Assembly (NCBI GenBank): GCA_021521415.1
Contig: JAIQDT010000001.1
Span: 372,001 to 436,000 of the forward strand
Length of the DNA stretch: 64,000 bases
Source: Bidens hawaiensis
Taxonomy: Eukaryota; Streptophyta; Magnoliopsida; Asterales; Asteraceae
Reading direction: 5' to 3'
Positions 10,573 to 23,472 of the stretch are shown piece after piece. The position numbers and the translations under genes are program-made. Position 1 is the first letter of the stretch. Each line of letters starts with the position of its first letter. The notes under the pieces were generated by a model. The model was not told where the DNA came from. It was given only the letters and a program-made list of their open reading frames with translations, and did no database searches.

Positions 10573-12946
10573 TGTAAGGACCCGTTCCCAGTGCCTCACT
10601 TTGGACATTGGATTTACTCATAAACACTGTTCTACAAATCAGAGTTAATTAAAACCTTTCACGGAAACGTTAACTTCAATCATTCGTTACAAAACATTCA
10701 AACTTTTCTTTAAAACATAACAATAAATATCATATTTAAAACATCATTTCTTCCATCTTAATATGCCAGCCATTCAATCCATGCCATGTGCCATCCTCAT
10801 GCCAGCTCATTAAATCTATTTACCTGCGTGCATACTAAAAGTCAGCTACGCTGAGTGAGTTCTAGTTAATCAGGCAACGCTCAATACATTCTCATACATT
10901 CACGTATACGTATCTGAAGATATATATTCATACTTTAACCGAACTTCACTATTGACACTTTATAATTATTCGTAAGAGGACCATTGCATAATATCTTTTA
11001 GAAGAACAATTACTATTATCCATGGAAGTAACAACTTGTATCATCCATAGAAGGATCTATATAAACTATCCATAAAAGGATCCCTAGATATTATCCATAG
11101 AAGGATCCTTAAACATCACCCATAGAAGGGACCGTATATACTTTCCATAGAAGGACCACTACATATTATCCATATAAGGAATCCTATACATGATCCATAG
11201 AAGGAACCATATATATTGTCCATAGAAGGTACTCCATAGAATGAACGCATACTCAATTATATATTATTCGTATAAGGAACGCTAATAAGGTTCACACTCC
11301 TTATTTACGCTATCATATATCGAGTCTAGGGCCAATAGTAGTTTAGAGGAATTTTCCATCCTAACTTACTATGCCGGACGTGGGTCTCACATACCATTCA
11401 TTTACCTGCTTACACATACCTCACATATACAATAATTACATCGTAGCATACGAACACTCTAGGCGTTCTTCACATCATTCATCTAACAATCATACTCCTT
11501 GACGATACGTGCAATATCCTAAGATCGTTCACGTAACGACATGCATTCATTCATTACATTCATACATTCTATCACATATATAATATATAGCATACACTTA
11601 CCACTTAAGTTAAGTGTATTAACATTCACATTGAGTATGCACACAACCCCGAAAACATAACAAGGAAGTGAGGCTGGAAACTCACCTGAGCTCGGTTACG
11701 TTCACCGTTAATGGTTATTCCTTTATTTAGCTGTGCACGGCTAACTGTATAACAATTACACGTATCAGTTAACTATCACTACCCATATCGTGTTTCGAGT
11801 TTAATTATAACCTCAATGACCGGGGGTCTAGGGGCAGCACCCCTGGCAGCGGGGTTATAGGGGCGGCAGCCGCTAGCAGGGTCCAAGGGGCAAAGCCCCT
11901 GGATGGGGTCGAGCTTATAATAATATTTTATTGTTAACTCATTAACCCTTTAAGGTATCTTTCATCAAATAATAAAGTCCAAGGGCTATTATGTAATTAT
12001 ATCATTTTATTCTAAGTCCAGGGACCTTTCTGTCATTATTTCAAAGTCTAATTCGTTATGAGTTTCTTAACGAATGGGGCCTCAATCGTTGCTTCTGTTT
12101 TTCATAAAGAATGGACTCATTTGTTACTTCATAACGAATTGAACTTCATAACGAATTGGCCTTCATAACTAATGAACTATTATAACGAAAGGGTCTTTCA
12201 TAACGAATGGACCTTCTAACGAATGAGGGTTCATTCTCATTTCCCCGTAACGAATTGCTTAACGAATGTAGCTAATTCGTTATTCTTTCTTAACGAATTG
12301 GCTTAGCGAATGAGCCTAACGAATGAGGACTCATTCGAGTTTTTCTTAATGAATTCGTTACACGCGCCTAGGGTTAGGTCAAAGAATGTCAGAAACATTC
12401 TCTGACATACATAAAATCCGTGCCGCCTTTATGGTGCCGCCGTGCCGGAAAACCGAGCGATGGCCGGAAAAACATATTTTACACCGTTTTTCTTCCCGTT
12501 TGATCCAGATCCAAGCTAGGGTGACCCCTAAGCTCGTCTTTTGACCGGTTTATACCCGATTCTATCTGGATCTCGTGACTTTAACTGTTGAGGGTGTCGG
12601 GTAGTCGTTTTGCGACTAGATCTAGCATGTCTGGATCCATATAATATCATAATATCGTTACCTCGGGTCGGGATCAGTTCTTCTTCTTGTTATTTTGGAT
12701 AGAGAAAAAGAGAAAGATGAGAGAGAGCTTAAGTGTGTGTTTTAGGTGTTGTAAGGAATGAGTGGAAATCGATGGATTAACGAATAATATTGTTTATATA
12801 TTATGGGTCATGGGCTTAAGCCCATGGTCTTTCTTCTTCCTTATAGTCCAAGTCCGTTACCCACATTTATTTAACCCAACACAAGCCCATCTCATAATAA
12901 CCAGTATTATTATTTTATTAACCGAAACGGGAAACGAGATGTTACA
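10573..12946 (-). mobile_element. Solo LTR of family A (2374 bp)
   Basis: The ends are TGTAAGGACCCG at 10573 and GATGTTACA at 12946, i.e. TGTAACATC...CCTTACA on the minus strand. No internal coding region is attached on either side, so it is a solo LTR left by LTR-LTR recombination. Flanking 5-mers are TTTGG and TTTGA, a target duplication with one change. It contains a CATAGAAGGATCC minisatellite (11030-11290), the GC-rich block (11821-11913), an AACGAAT array (12050-12370) and a donor-like CCCGAG|GTAACG near 12663. Confidence 0.85.
11821..11913 (-). repeat. GC-rich self-complementary LTR block
   Basis: This island of about 90 bp is rich in GGGGC/GCCCC words able to pair with each other and stands out from AT-rich surroundings. 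Equivalent blocks occur at 29924-30012, 34243-34325, 41113-41198, 44495-44595 and three times in the 51603-58997 array. Confidence 0.8.
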
Positions 12947-13700
12947 TTTGATGTGAAGATATATGTGCCGTGACCTCTCCTTTTTATACTTGAAATTGGG
13001 TCTCACCGGGATACGCGATGAACCCTTCCCTTAAGTCGTCGCATATCGCGATGGCAGGTGATTAACACGTGGCATGATGACTCAGCCCTAGCGTCTGCCG
13101 CGTGTCACCCGGATGCGACACGTGTCGCTGAGTGTGTTGAAGTGCAAAGTGCGCCATCAAAGCTTCACATTGTGCCCAATGCCCTTTGCCATCGCCAACG
13201 CCATCGTCCTCGCCCAAGCCCGAGCTCGAGGTCGTGCCCGTGCCTATGCTCATGCGCTTAGGGTGCTCTGCACCCTCCGCTAGGACCACTAGGTGCATGC
13301 TTGGCATAAAAGAATATTACTACCGAAACTCCATCTCTTATAAAGAGCTTCCAAATTTATTCCACTTTCTATGTAGGATGAGTTTTATCTTCCTTATTTA
13401 TACCTATTTGGAAGGCTTCCACTTTCTTCCATCTTTCCATTTTGGATGGGTTTATCTTCTTTATTTATACCTATTTGAAAGGCTTCCACTTTCTTCCATC
13501 TTTCTATGTCGGATGGAATCTGTTTTCTTTATTTTCCTCATATACGATACTTGGGCTTTAGGAAATATTTTTATTTCCTAGTTTTCTCAACATGAAATGA
13601 TTTTATTTTCCTTATCTTATTATTATTTATCTTGAAAATATTTTTGGCTGGTATCTTTATTAAATTGTCAAATTTGGACCGAATTTTTGGGGATGTTACA
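12947..13700 (-). repeat. Family B LTR, outer piece
   Basis: The minus strand starts TGTAACATCCCC at 13700, the same start as the family B 3' LTR at 35760. It shares the CATCGCG/GCGATG stretch, the CACGTGTCGC region and a TATAAAAA-like motif (12988-12981). It is split from 10355-10572 by a solo LTR. The open frames over 13058-13581 lie inside this LTR and are not genes. Confidence 0.75.
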
Positions 13701-14862
13701 ATTTGCGGTTTTCTTTTATATATATATATATTGTATCTCACATAACTGGTGTTTTAATCACTCAACCATGTGTTGACAAAATTATTTTTATTTTATACGC
13801 ATATGCAGGTTATCGTTTGAATTGATTCATGATTGTTGAAGACTTAGGATTGCTTATGTTAGAAGAACACATTCAAGACAATATATCAAGACTTAGTTAA
13901 ACTTCGATTCTGAATTTTTTTTGTTATAGGAATTATGTACTTTGTATTATTTGAATTTGTTGAATATTTAAACTAAATATATTAGATATTGTCACTTTAC
14001 AATTGCATGATGGTACCTTCTGAGCTGTGAGCAATCATTTTGCGCCCCAGCATTTCCACCTTAGGTTGGGGTGTGACAGGCCACATCTCTCACCTGTAGC
14101 AACTATATCAACTGAAAGCCACGATTTAGGGACTCTCACAAGAAAGTCTTCTACTCCTCATGTATCCGCATTAAACTTTATTACCATGTCAACATGGTGG
14201 CAGATGTGACTGAGCGCACGTAAAGACATGCACTTCCCACACAACCATTGATTTTCCGCCTTCAAGGCGTTAGCCACCACAACAAATATCTCCTAATTTG
14301 TGGATATAGCATCTTGCAGAGCGAACCTAGATGACTTGGTTTCCGTTCGGTGTTTTTCGATTAAATTTGTTTGATTGATATGTGTTGTGTGTTTAAATAG
14401 GTTAGTGTATTCGATGCGTACTCTACTGTTTTGATTGTTTTGATCTTATTCAAGTAGTGATTTCATTATGGTTATTTTAGTGGTTATCTTAGTTTTAGTT
14501 CAGTTGGTAGTTTTGCTGGTTATCTTAGGTTTAGATCATTTGATAGTTTTGCTTTAAATATAGTCTGGTTGTGATCATTGTGATTTCAATATGGTTATTT
14601 TGGTTGAAACTAGAAGATTGGTAAAAGAAAAGAAAGAAATAAAAACGGTGTTAGACATAGAAAAAAGTTTTCTAAATCCCGCACAAATTTCTTATTGTCC
14701 TATACTGTTCAAATTTTGAATTCCACCAATATCACCAAAAACCTAAATGTCATCTCATCAGACCAGCCAGTGGTTCACCATTCCACCACAGGAGTCTTTT
14801 TCGTCAGCTTCATCAACATCGTCCTTAAATCAGCTCATCTATCCTTCCATGCCACAACCATA
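13701..14862. other. Intergenic repeat debris
   Basis: AT-rich sequence beginning with a short TA run near 13720-13730. It includes scattered TTTTGATTGTTTTGATC-like and TGGTTATTTTAG-like words that repeat irregularly at 14430-14620. Several short open frames have no recognisable product. I see no gene or bounded element here. Confidence 0.4.
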
Positions 14863-17851
14863 ATGAGTTTAGGTAAATTTCAAACCCTAATTTGGTTTAT
14901 TTCATCTTTTTCTTTCTCTACATCTTCACTGAGTGTAGAAGAGTCAACGAGTTCTTATCTATTTCTGGCTTAGATCGGAAGTTGCTTGTCCAGTTCCCGG
15001 CAGATCGTGGTCGCAAAGGTAAACCTTCAAACCCTTATGTCATGTGTTTGATTCATTTGATGAAAATTTCAAAATTTGATTTACTTTTGGAGCATTTACA
15101 GTTATTCCATTCAAAGCTTCAAGGATATGCTTCAATGGCTTTGTGTAAATTGGCTAAAAAAAACTACCTTAGATAATCTTCATGGAGAAATTTGGCTGCT
15201 GCTAATGTTGTTGATAAGTACCCTTCAATGGTCTTTTTCATTATTAATATGTAACGAATACTAAATAATCTAAGATTGGTTTTATAAGCACTTTTTAATT
15301 TCTTATGATCTTAAACATGTTTGCTTTTTTCTTAGGTTTCGGATTCCAATTTGTTAATGTTTTTGCTGTCGATTGGAGTCTAGGTGCTGATAAATTTCCA
15401 TCGCGTAGTCGGGATAGAGTTCCCAAACTATAAAAAGGTTAAAAGGTGATGAAAATTTTATGTATATGAAGTAGGGATGAGCTCGATACCATACCAGTAT
15501 TGATCTCGAATTTCCCAAAAACTTGTTACAAGTACTGATCCTGATTATTTTAAAAACTTTTTACCGGTACTTGTACTGAAATGCCCACCGGTTCGTCTTA
15601 CTCTAATTATTGTATTCTATAGTTTGATAACGGGTCGTACAGATAAAAAGAAAATATAATAACTAAAGTTAAACGGGTGGGTATACTCATATGCTTATAA
15701 TGTTCTAAATTGTTTTGTGTTTTAAAAAAAATATTCAAGTGACCCGTTAAAAAAAGAGTTACAAGCTTATTGTTTCTAATCATATGTAATATTTTACTTG
15801 GTTACAAGCTTGAAAAAGAGTTGGTTGGTAAGCATGAATCAATCTGACCCGTTTGACATGTTACTTAAACTACTTGTATATGAATCGAATAATGATTTTG
15901 GTTATTCGGTTTGGTTGTCGATTTATATAATTAGATTTATTTGGTTTCAAGTTTAAACATTTCTCTTTCTTGGATTTACATCCGATTTATTAGAGGCAGA
16001 GGGATGATGTATATATAGGCGCACTCTATTTATATGTATTAAATTATGGTGAGCAAATATGATATTAAATTTGAAGTGTTTGAAGTTTTGTAATTTTTTA
16101 ATTACAAGCTGAAAGAAGTGCATGTGTGCTTGTGATTCTTGATACAGGAGGAATGGTGCATCGGTTCTTGTTGAACTACTAAACAATGTCGATGTGTTCA
16201 ATCCAAATGAAAATGAACTCACAAGTCTAACGAGGATGAGGTATGCAAATTTGTAAACACAACGATTTATACTTGATTAAATATATATTTAATTTGTGTT
16301 TTGCGTTACATTATGCGTTTGTAGTGGGTGCAACGAATGCATTAAGTCTTCTGCCATATTAAAAGATGGTTGTGTTATGTTGTCTTTTCTAGATGTTCTT
16401 GTTATGTCAGTCCTAACTTAAACCAAAACGACCACAAAAAATGTTTAAACAACACACAGAGGCAGATCAAAGATTGGTGAGGTAAGTTACCAACTTGTTT
16501 GATATATTCATGTGTCTATTTGTTTTGTTTTAATCCACTGTAGTTGGCAATCTTAATTAACTTTTAACATATGGATGTGTTTTGTTTGTTTAAATGCTTC
16601 TATTTTTATAATTAGTGCAGCACAAAAAAAACGACCATACTTAACTTTCAATTGCACTAGAGATGTACAAAAAATCTTGTATGGGCTTGGTAAACCGATT
16701 TTTGACTCGGCCCACTTCACCAAAAAATTTGATTTGGGCTTAACCAGTTTGGACCTGACTCAACTTGTATCGTTCGTATAGCAGTGCGTAGTCGCATTTA
16801 CTGAACTGGTTTTGAACCCGAGCCGGATTTGGAAAACAGGAAAAAATAAAACGGTTTATTTTTTTAAATGGATTTTAATCTGAATCGATTCGTGAAGTTC
16901 GAACATTTTTTCTTTTTAATCTGGTTTATAATCTGAACCGTTTTTCCAAGCCGGTTTTTGTAACATGTCGACCAACCTGGTTCGCTTTATAACTCGAGCC
17001 GTTTTTGTTTTTACAAATAAACAAGTAAACTTAACTGAGATAAAACCAAGTAAAAGTAATATAAAGTACCATTTGTTGTGCCTAATAACTAATTAAAAGT
17101 AGACTAAGTTGTAATGGGCCCAAAAAATTTAAATGAAAATATTAGCGAACTTAAGCTAACAAACGTAAACAAACGGACATACACACATTTAAACAAACGA
17201 ACAAGACAATTTCAAAGGGTCCGGTTGGCTATGTTCAATCTCAAACGGTCAGATGGATAAACACACCAAAGTATCAAACGGGTTGAAAAACTATTAGATA
17301 ATGTTGATGAAAAGCTTACAAGGACTTTTTTTTTAATTCATTGAAAGGGTCTGCTCAGCTTAGGCTCGGGTCGTTTATTTATTAACTAATAATATATTTA
17401 TATACATTTTTTTTCTTATTTTTTTATAAATTTTAAGAAAACTTTAAACAAGCCTAACCTTGGCTTCTGCTCGTGTAGTACCTTAAACGAACCAAAGCTT
17501 GGCTTGTGCTTAACTAGGTAATGTAAAATTATAAGATATAAGTCTAAAAGAAGTAAAACTAAACACACAAGACTCGAACTCGGGCTCAATAGCTTTATTT
17601 GACACTCAGGCTCACCAGTTTTTATATTGTTCCATTTTTTAAACTGTTAAATCAAAATACTTGGCGAAAAGGGGACGGATAAAGTAGGTTGCTATTGCAA
17701 TTACTAAAATTTACAATAAGGTTTGGACTTTGAACATTGATATGTAGCAAAATACTAAAAGCGAGTTTTTTTGTTTTGGAAAATTTGGATGATTTAAGAC
17801 TACCCACTAGCAGGGAGTCTTTTTTCAGTTTTTGCTTCTTTTTTATGACAG

Positions 17852-17998
17852 GCAACACAATATTTCAACTCATTGAAGGCTCCCTGGTACACGACGGTGT
17901 CCCTAAAAGGAGACGGGCGGGATTATATTTTCAAGCAGTTCAACATTTCAACCGGAAGAACATTGGCTATTATAGATTTAAATTCTCAAAAAGTACAG
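17852..17998 (+). pseudogene. 49-codon exon-like block, product unknown
   Basis: The block is bounded by TATGACAG at its left and GTACAG|GTATAG at its right. It is open throughout in one phase and carries SLKAPWYTTVSLKGDGR and TGRTLAIIDLNSQKVQ. A 74-nt block with good borders follows at 18085-18158 in the compatible phase. The exact phase-0 length and clean splice borders argue for a true former exon. I cannot name the protein. Confidence 0.45.
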
Positions 17999-18491
17999 GT
18001 ATAGGCATAGTTTATATATACTTGATTATGGGATTATAGTCATTATACGTTAAATCAGTTGTTAACTTAAAACTTTAAATTTAGGATTCTTCAACTGGCA
18101 TAGAAGAAGTCCAGTTAGAGCAGTTGTCGAGAAAACTTGAATTGAGCAATAGTAATCGGTATTAATTAAAACCCGATGGTTTGTTATTTTTGTAACTTTT
18201 GATCACTAATTGTATTATGTGACTTCTATGAGACATTAGGCATATTGCTGTTGTATTTCATCCATTCTTTTGCAATCAAAGTTTGGAGCAAACACAAGTA
18301 AAGGGAAACGATTATCTACATCAAATGCTACTGAAACATGGAATGGTTGGCTTTTTAATTCCCGCTTAATTTAAATTATATAACGTTAATAAACAGATTT
18401 CGCTTATTAACGTTATATAATTTAAATTAAAATTTGACATTTCATATTTGTTGCTAAAATGGTCAGATTTCGCTTATTAATTTGGTTTCAG

Positions 18492-18564
18492 AACTGCGTA
18501 AGTGTTGTTGTCACCCGTTCATGCTTGAGGGAATTGAACAAGAAGACATCAATGCGTTTTACAA
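18492..18564 (+). pseudogene. CHD3/PICKLE-like SNF2 helicase exon fragment
   Basis: After TTTGGTTTCAG the frame reads LRKCCCHPFMLEGIE and then DINAF before a GTAATA donor. This matches the SNF2-family stretch of plant CHD3 remodelers, where (E)LRKxCCHPxMLEGxE lies between the two helicase lobes. Only this exon was recognised; the ATPase motifs before it and helicase C-terminal motifs after it were not seen. It is therefore a fragment. Neighbouring blocks do not look like CHD3, which points to a chimera or strong decay. Confidence 0.5.
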
Positions 18565-20019
18565 GTAATATATTTTATCTTTTTTTCTTTAATTTTGTAA
18601 ACGAACCGAATGAACTTGAACAAGGCATTTTCGTGTTCGTTTGTTTAAGTTTAGCCAAACAAATGATTGAACGTGAAAACTAAACAAAAGATCTTGTCCT
18701 AAACTAAACTGAACCAAAACAGAAATGATAATGAATTTATTATGACATGGCTATATTCGGTTTAAGTCATCTCTATCAATCATCGTGTTTAAAGTCAGGT
18801 CAGTTTGACCCGGATCTCCTTTTGACAGGATTTGGTTTGCAACTTGGTTTTTTAAGGGAAATGGATCTGGTTCTTTTCGGCTCGTTTGGTAAAAAAAGTT
18901 TAACTTGGCCCGTTTGTCTAAAACATTTTATGTGGCCTGTTTTTTTAGAATGGAGACCATTAGTAAGTTTTTCTATTTATTACTTTATGGGCTATTAAAA
19001 TTTGTTTAGAATGACTTACTTCAAATCAGTCGTTTATACATTAGTGGTTTCATAATATACTTATAATCTTTTTTATGCACCCTGTTTCGAACCATGTTTA
19101 TATTGGTCCAAACACGTTTTCACCCAAATAAATTGACCCTTTTGTTTCAGATGGCTCGTTGAGTAATGCAAATCGACCTTTTTTATTAAAAAAAATGGTC
19201 CATTGTGACCCGAACCAGATGACCTTTTCTTAAAAATGGCCCGGTTCAGCGAGTTTGACGCAAAATAAGTTCAGGTTAAAACGAGTCGTTTTAAAACTAC
19301 TATTAATTTGGTTTGGGTCCACTAGAAGAAGATGGATCTGAAATTTTGATGTGATGATTGTTGAACTATTTCATTAACAGCTTTATTTTGTTTAATATTT
19401 GTTTTTGGGTGCAGGTCAACAAGCACGGAAAAGATGATTTTGCAAGTATGGGACAACAAAGATATATTATGCAATTACTTTCAAAATTTTGTGTCATTGT
19501 ATATTAGGAAATACATTTTATTGTATGATATAAAACCACTCTAGCATATTCATATGTTCAAAAAGATCAAAAGCTAATAAACAGCTAAAGTTATGCACTA
19601 TTTTTACCGACATTTTACAATAGAATTCATGGTTCATACACTAAGCATAGGACACCAACTTCATTGTAGTGGTACCATTGTTAGCATACCAATTAACCTG
19701 TGTTATGTTCTTAACTGCATAATGCATTGAATAAAATGATGCATTTTTCTTTTGTTAAGTCATTGCGTGTTTGTTATTGCTCATTAGTTAGTGACATTAT
19801 TTTGAGTCAAAGACAACGGTAGATTATTATATTATATGAAAAATTATAAGCTATAAGAAGCTAAACAAGAAATCCCAAACACCCCCTTCACGTGAAGCTG
19901 GTTATGAGACCCTAAGTAGCATAATGGGTGGTTTGGTATAAAGTTTATGGTCAAAAGAACTAATTCTATGCATAGACTCTATGAAAAAGAAAAGTAATAG
20001 ACAAGTATTACATTGCAAA

Positions 20020-20057
20020 ATTGTTTTTCGCCGCCGCATCGCGCGAGCACTTACTAG
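20020..20057 (+). other. Possible Helitron-type 3' end
   Basis: A GC-rich, partly self-complementary CGCCGCCGCATCGCGCG lies a short distance before CTAG and is followed by T. Helitrons end in CTRR after a small hairpin and insert before T. No matching 5' TC end could be fixed, so this is only suggestive. Confidence 0.2.
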
Positions 20058-20864
20058 TGTTATTAAACATAAGTTACAAAACATTAAACCCGGTCCAAAA
20101 AGTCATAATCCACACCCAATTCCTAAACCCATTATTCTCTCAAATAACCTCAGGAACATATCAACCCTAATTTTCTGCCGCTATTTCCGACATCTACAAT
20201 ATCTAACAACAAATTGATTAATCTACTTTGAATTCCTTCATTTCAATGTTTATGGATTTCTCCAATTCCGTTGTGTTCGTTCAATAGATTGTTCGTCAGA
20301 GACGATTCAATAAGGATTTGTCCGTTCAATTGATGGTTGTTCAGACAAGATTGAGTATCGAAATGTTTTCCGATCAATATATTCAAGGTTATTTCCTGTC
20401 ATATGTTGCACAAAAAATTACATATTTCTGATAATTTTTCCAGCCAAATTCTGATTCTTTTGTTTCCTAAATCTGAACAAGGTAATTTCACGTCATATGT
20501 TGCAAAAAAAAAAATACCTATTTCTGATAATTTTTTGGCCATTTTCTTATTCATTTGTATCCTAAATCTGAAACTTCGATTTCTCTTTTTTAATTATAAC
20601 TTGTTTAATAAATTTGTATCAAAAGTATTTAATTCATATATATTATTGGCCTTTAATATTCCAGAATTATAATTTTTTTAATCAATTTTTATAATAAATG
20701 CAAATCTAATTTATTATTTGACTGTGAATTAAATGTAATAAGTTATAATTGGAAGTTTGAATCTTTTGTAATTTTGTTTGATATCATAATAAATCTTTAC
20801 ATAATTTGAAATTCAAATCATATTAAAAACTTTGACTATAAAAACGATAATTTTATCCGGTGAA

Positions 20865-20990
20865 TCTCTCAATAGGTGGATCGTTAGGGGCTTCGTCTGT
20901 CCGGACTAGTGGCCGGCTCGGACTACCTTTAGCCAATGGGGGCCGCGTACGAAGTACCCAGCGTTACTTAGTTTATCGTTAAAAAAAAAG
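20865..20990 (+). repeat. GC-rich island, possible SINE-like remnant
   Basis: TGGATCGTTAGG loosely resembles a pol III A box and GGCTCGGACTACC, about 35 nt later, a B box. A run of nine A's follows near 20985. No flanking duplication was found. It could equally be another GC-rich repeat piece. Confidence 0.2.
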
Positions 20991-22344
20991 TAAATATTAT
21001 TTATGTTGTTATTTTTATTATTTATTTTTTCTTTATTATCGGAGATTTTAATTATATGATTCCGGAATAATCACTGTATATTTATGAAATTATAAAATTA
21101 TTTAGTAAAAACCTTATACATGGAAATTGCTAAACTTATTATACAAGGCATATTATAATTGTTTGTTTATTTTTGGAGGTTATAAACAATAAACCGGAAT
21201 ATTCTATTTATAATTTATATATAGACTTTATAATATATAATGTGTATAATGATGTAAATAATTAGAATGTTTCTAAACATATGAGGTTTAACAACATATT
21301 CACGAAATAATTAATCAAGATTATATGCATATAAAATTAAAGCATATTTGATGCCTAAAATATGTTACAGCATTATTATCGAATTCCAGCATTAATGATT
21401 TTAAATACGTAGCTTGACCAAAATATAAGTATTATCTTTGTTGTTTAATTTATTCTTAATTAATAAATAATTAATATTCATAACATATTTATTTTCGATT
21501 AAATACGGAATTTGACTAATTACTAACAAACTTTTAAAGCTTTCCATATTTTTCATTGTCAACCAACTTTCCATTTTTTTTATATTTGACCATTTTTAAT
21601 TACGCCTAAATGTTAAAACTAATGTCTAAAAATAAACCCCTAAATTAATAATTTCAATCTTCAATTCGAAATTCAAATTAGAATCATCATTATAATTTAC
21701 TTTTAATTTTAATGAAACTGAAAATATAGTAAGTTGCTGCTTAAATACGGAATTTGAAATAAATCATTTCGAATTTATATTTAAACTTCAAAATTTAATT
21801 AGTCACTATAATTTCTTAATTTATGGTTAATAGTCATAACATATTTAAACCTGATTAAAGACATTAAAATTAAATACAAACATTTGAAGCTTTCCATAGT
21901 ATTCAATATCAACAAACTTTTCATTTTCTTATATTTGACCATTTTTATTATGCCTAAATGTCAAAATTAATGTCTAAAATAAACCCCCGATTATAATATT
22001 TTAAAAATCAAAATCTTTCCATAATTTTTTGAAGAATCATTTTTTTTATATTTTTTAATTATTTCGAAGCGGGTTGTTTTTATTTTAAAAGAGCATTAAA
22101 TTTGTTCAGTATGAATTCGTGTCGTCACAAGTTATTTTTAAGTTATGCTATTTTTTTTAACTAAAAAGACATATTCATTTTTCATATGCAAATCATTTCA
22201 TAACCAAATTAGACAAAATAGAATATTCAAATTAAACCAAAACTGACACACTTTAATACTCAAACTTAATATTCAGATTTAGACCAAAACTGACATCATA
22301 ATTAATTCGATTACATCCTTAAAAAGTTTATCTAAATCATCTAC

Positions 22345-22494
22345 AAATAAAAACCGTGTAATAATTTTGTCAAACAACTTCTATTATTAACGGTATGATA
22401 ATATGATGACTATCTCTATAAATAAAAACCGTGTAATAATTTTGTCAAACAACTTCTATTATTAACCGTATGATAATATGATGACTATTTCTAT
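22345..22494. repeat. 75-bp tandem duplication
   Basis: Two adjacent 75-bp units start with AAATAAAAACCGTGTAATAA at 22345 and 22420 and differ at only a few positions. Confidence 0.9.
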
Positions 22495-22627
22495 TTAATT
22501 CTTATCACAAAATTCATTCTTTCATTCTAAGGACATATATAGAGATTTATGATTTGTTTATAAGTTTTTGAATTGTATTTGTACCTTTATTTCTCTTATT
22601 AACAATACATTGAATTTGACAATAGTT

Positions 22628-23304
22628 ACCATTCAAGTATTGGTATGCCACTGTTTGAGATGCTATACGGTAGACGAGGTAGAACCCCGGTGTGTTGGGA
22701 AGAGATTGCTCAGAAAGAAATGGGAATCCTTGAGGTTGTTCAAGAAACATCTTCAAAGTTCGATCAGATTAAGGCAATGATGAAATTTTCTCAAGACAGA
22801 CAGAAATCGTATGCTGATAAGCGACGACGACCGATTGAGTTTAACGTTGGTGATAATATGATGCTCAAGGCCTCACCTTGGAAAGGAATCATTCGTTTCA
22901 GGAAGAGGGGAAAGTTGAGTCCGAGGTATATTGGACCTTTTAAAATTTTGGATCGTGTGGTTCAAGTAGCTTACAAGCTTGATTTACCCAATGAGTTAGA
23001 AGGAATTCATTCAACCTTGCATGTTTCTCATTTGAGAAAATGTCTAGTTGATGACACGTCTCACGTGCCATTGATGGACATTGAGGTTGATGAACAGTTG
23101 AACTACATTGAACAATCAATCAAGTTAGTTGACCGCAAGGAGAAGCAACTTCGCCATAAGGTGATACCCTTAGTGAAAGTGATATGGAAGTGTCGCAATG
23201 GGATGCTACATGGGAAGTCGAGGAAGAGATGCGCAAGTTCTACCCTAATCTGTTCTAGTGATAGTTAGGTTTCGGGGATGAAACCTCTTTAAGGAGGGAA
23301 GACT
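22628..23304 (+). pseudogene. Chromovirus integrase C-terminus and chromodomain, 5'-truncated
   Basis: The frame starts abruptly within integrase (SIGMPLFEMLYGRR, TPVCWEEIAQKE), then QKSYADKRRRPIEF and LSPRYIGPFKILDRV, the gypsy integrase C-terminal module. It ends in a chromodomain (DRKEKQLRHKVIPLVKV). By comparison with 32990-33092, four bases are missing near 23190, which throws the last ~25 codons out of frame. The chromodomain normally steers integration to heterochromatin marks. The usual GGACGAAACCTCTTTAAGGAGGGAAGACT polypurine region (shown here only by its type, at 23274-23304) leads into the LTR. Confidence 0.9.
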
Positions 23305-23464
23305 TGTAACATCCCAAATTTTATAATATTAAATAAAGGAAAGGTATGTTTGCGAGCGTGTGTTAATATTCAATTTAGATTAAATAAAGGAAAGAATTAT
23401 GGACTTGGAATAATTAAGATGGAATAAGGGATGGGATAGGCTTTAGGTCCATGGCTTAAGAGAG

Positions 23465-23472
23465 TATAAATA
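23465..23472 (+). promoter_or_regulatory. LTR TATA box
   Basis: TATAAATA in the shared GAGTATAAATACTCCC context, 160 bp inside the LTR. The donor-like site lies about 220 bp downstream. Confidence 0.6.

Larger units (their letters stand above)
14863..19507 (+). pseudogene. Decayed multi-exon gene or captured-exon chimera
   Basis: Exon-like blocks with AG/GT borders occur in order on the plus strand. There is an ATG at 14863 with an immediate GGTAAAT donor. A block ends at 15018 (FPADRGRK|GTAAAC). 16148-16240 is 93 nt, open, with ELLNNVDVFNPNENELTS. 17852-17998 is exactly 49 codons, open, containing SLKAPWYTTVSLKGDGR. 18085-18158 holds STGIEEVQLEQLSRKLELS. 18492-18564 is a helicase-like exon (separate entry). 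A last block begins after GGGTGCAG near 19414 and stops at 19507. Introns hold remnants of several small repeats. I do not recognise the product of most blocks. Their mixed nature suggests either one decayed gene or a transposon that captured exons. Confidence 0.4.
20218..22627. other. Very AT-rich non-coding stretch
   Basis: No coding region is supported. It holds a GC-rich island at 20865-20975, a diverged direct repeat of period about 350 bp (AGCTTTCCAT blocks near 21538 and 21888, each followed by TATTTGACCATTTTTA and TGCCTAAATGT-like sequence), and a 75-bp tandem duplication. Open frames at 20403-20672 are low-complexity chance frames. Confidence 0.5.

Noticed and set aside
13058..13581. 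Proline/serine-rich open frames on both strands
   Set aside because: They lie wholly inside a family B LTR with matching non-coding sequence near 36200-36600.
20865..20975. GC-rich island considered as a tRNA gene
   Set aside because: I could not fold a cloverleaf with a T-arm GTTCRANNC or a matched acceptor stem.
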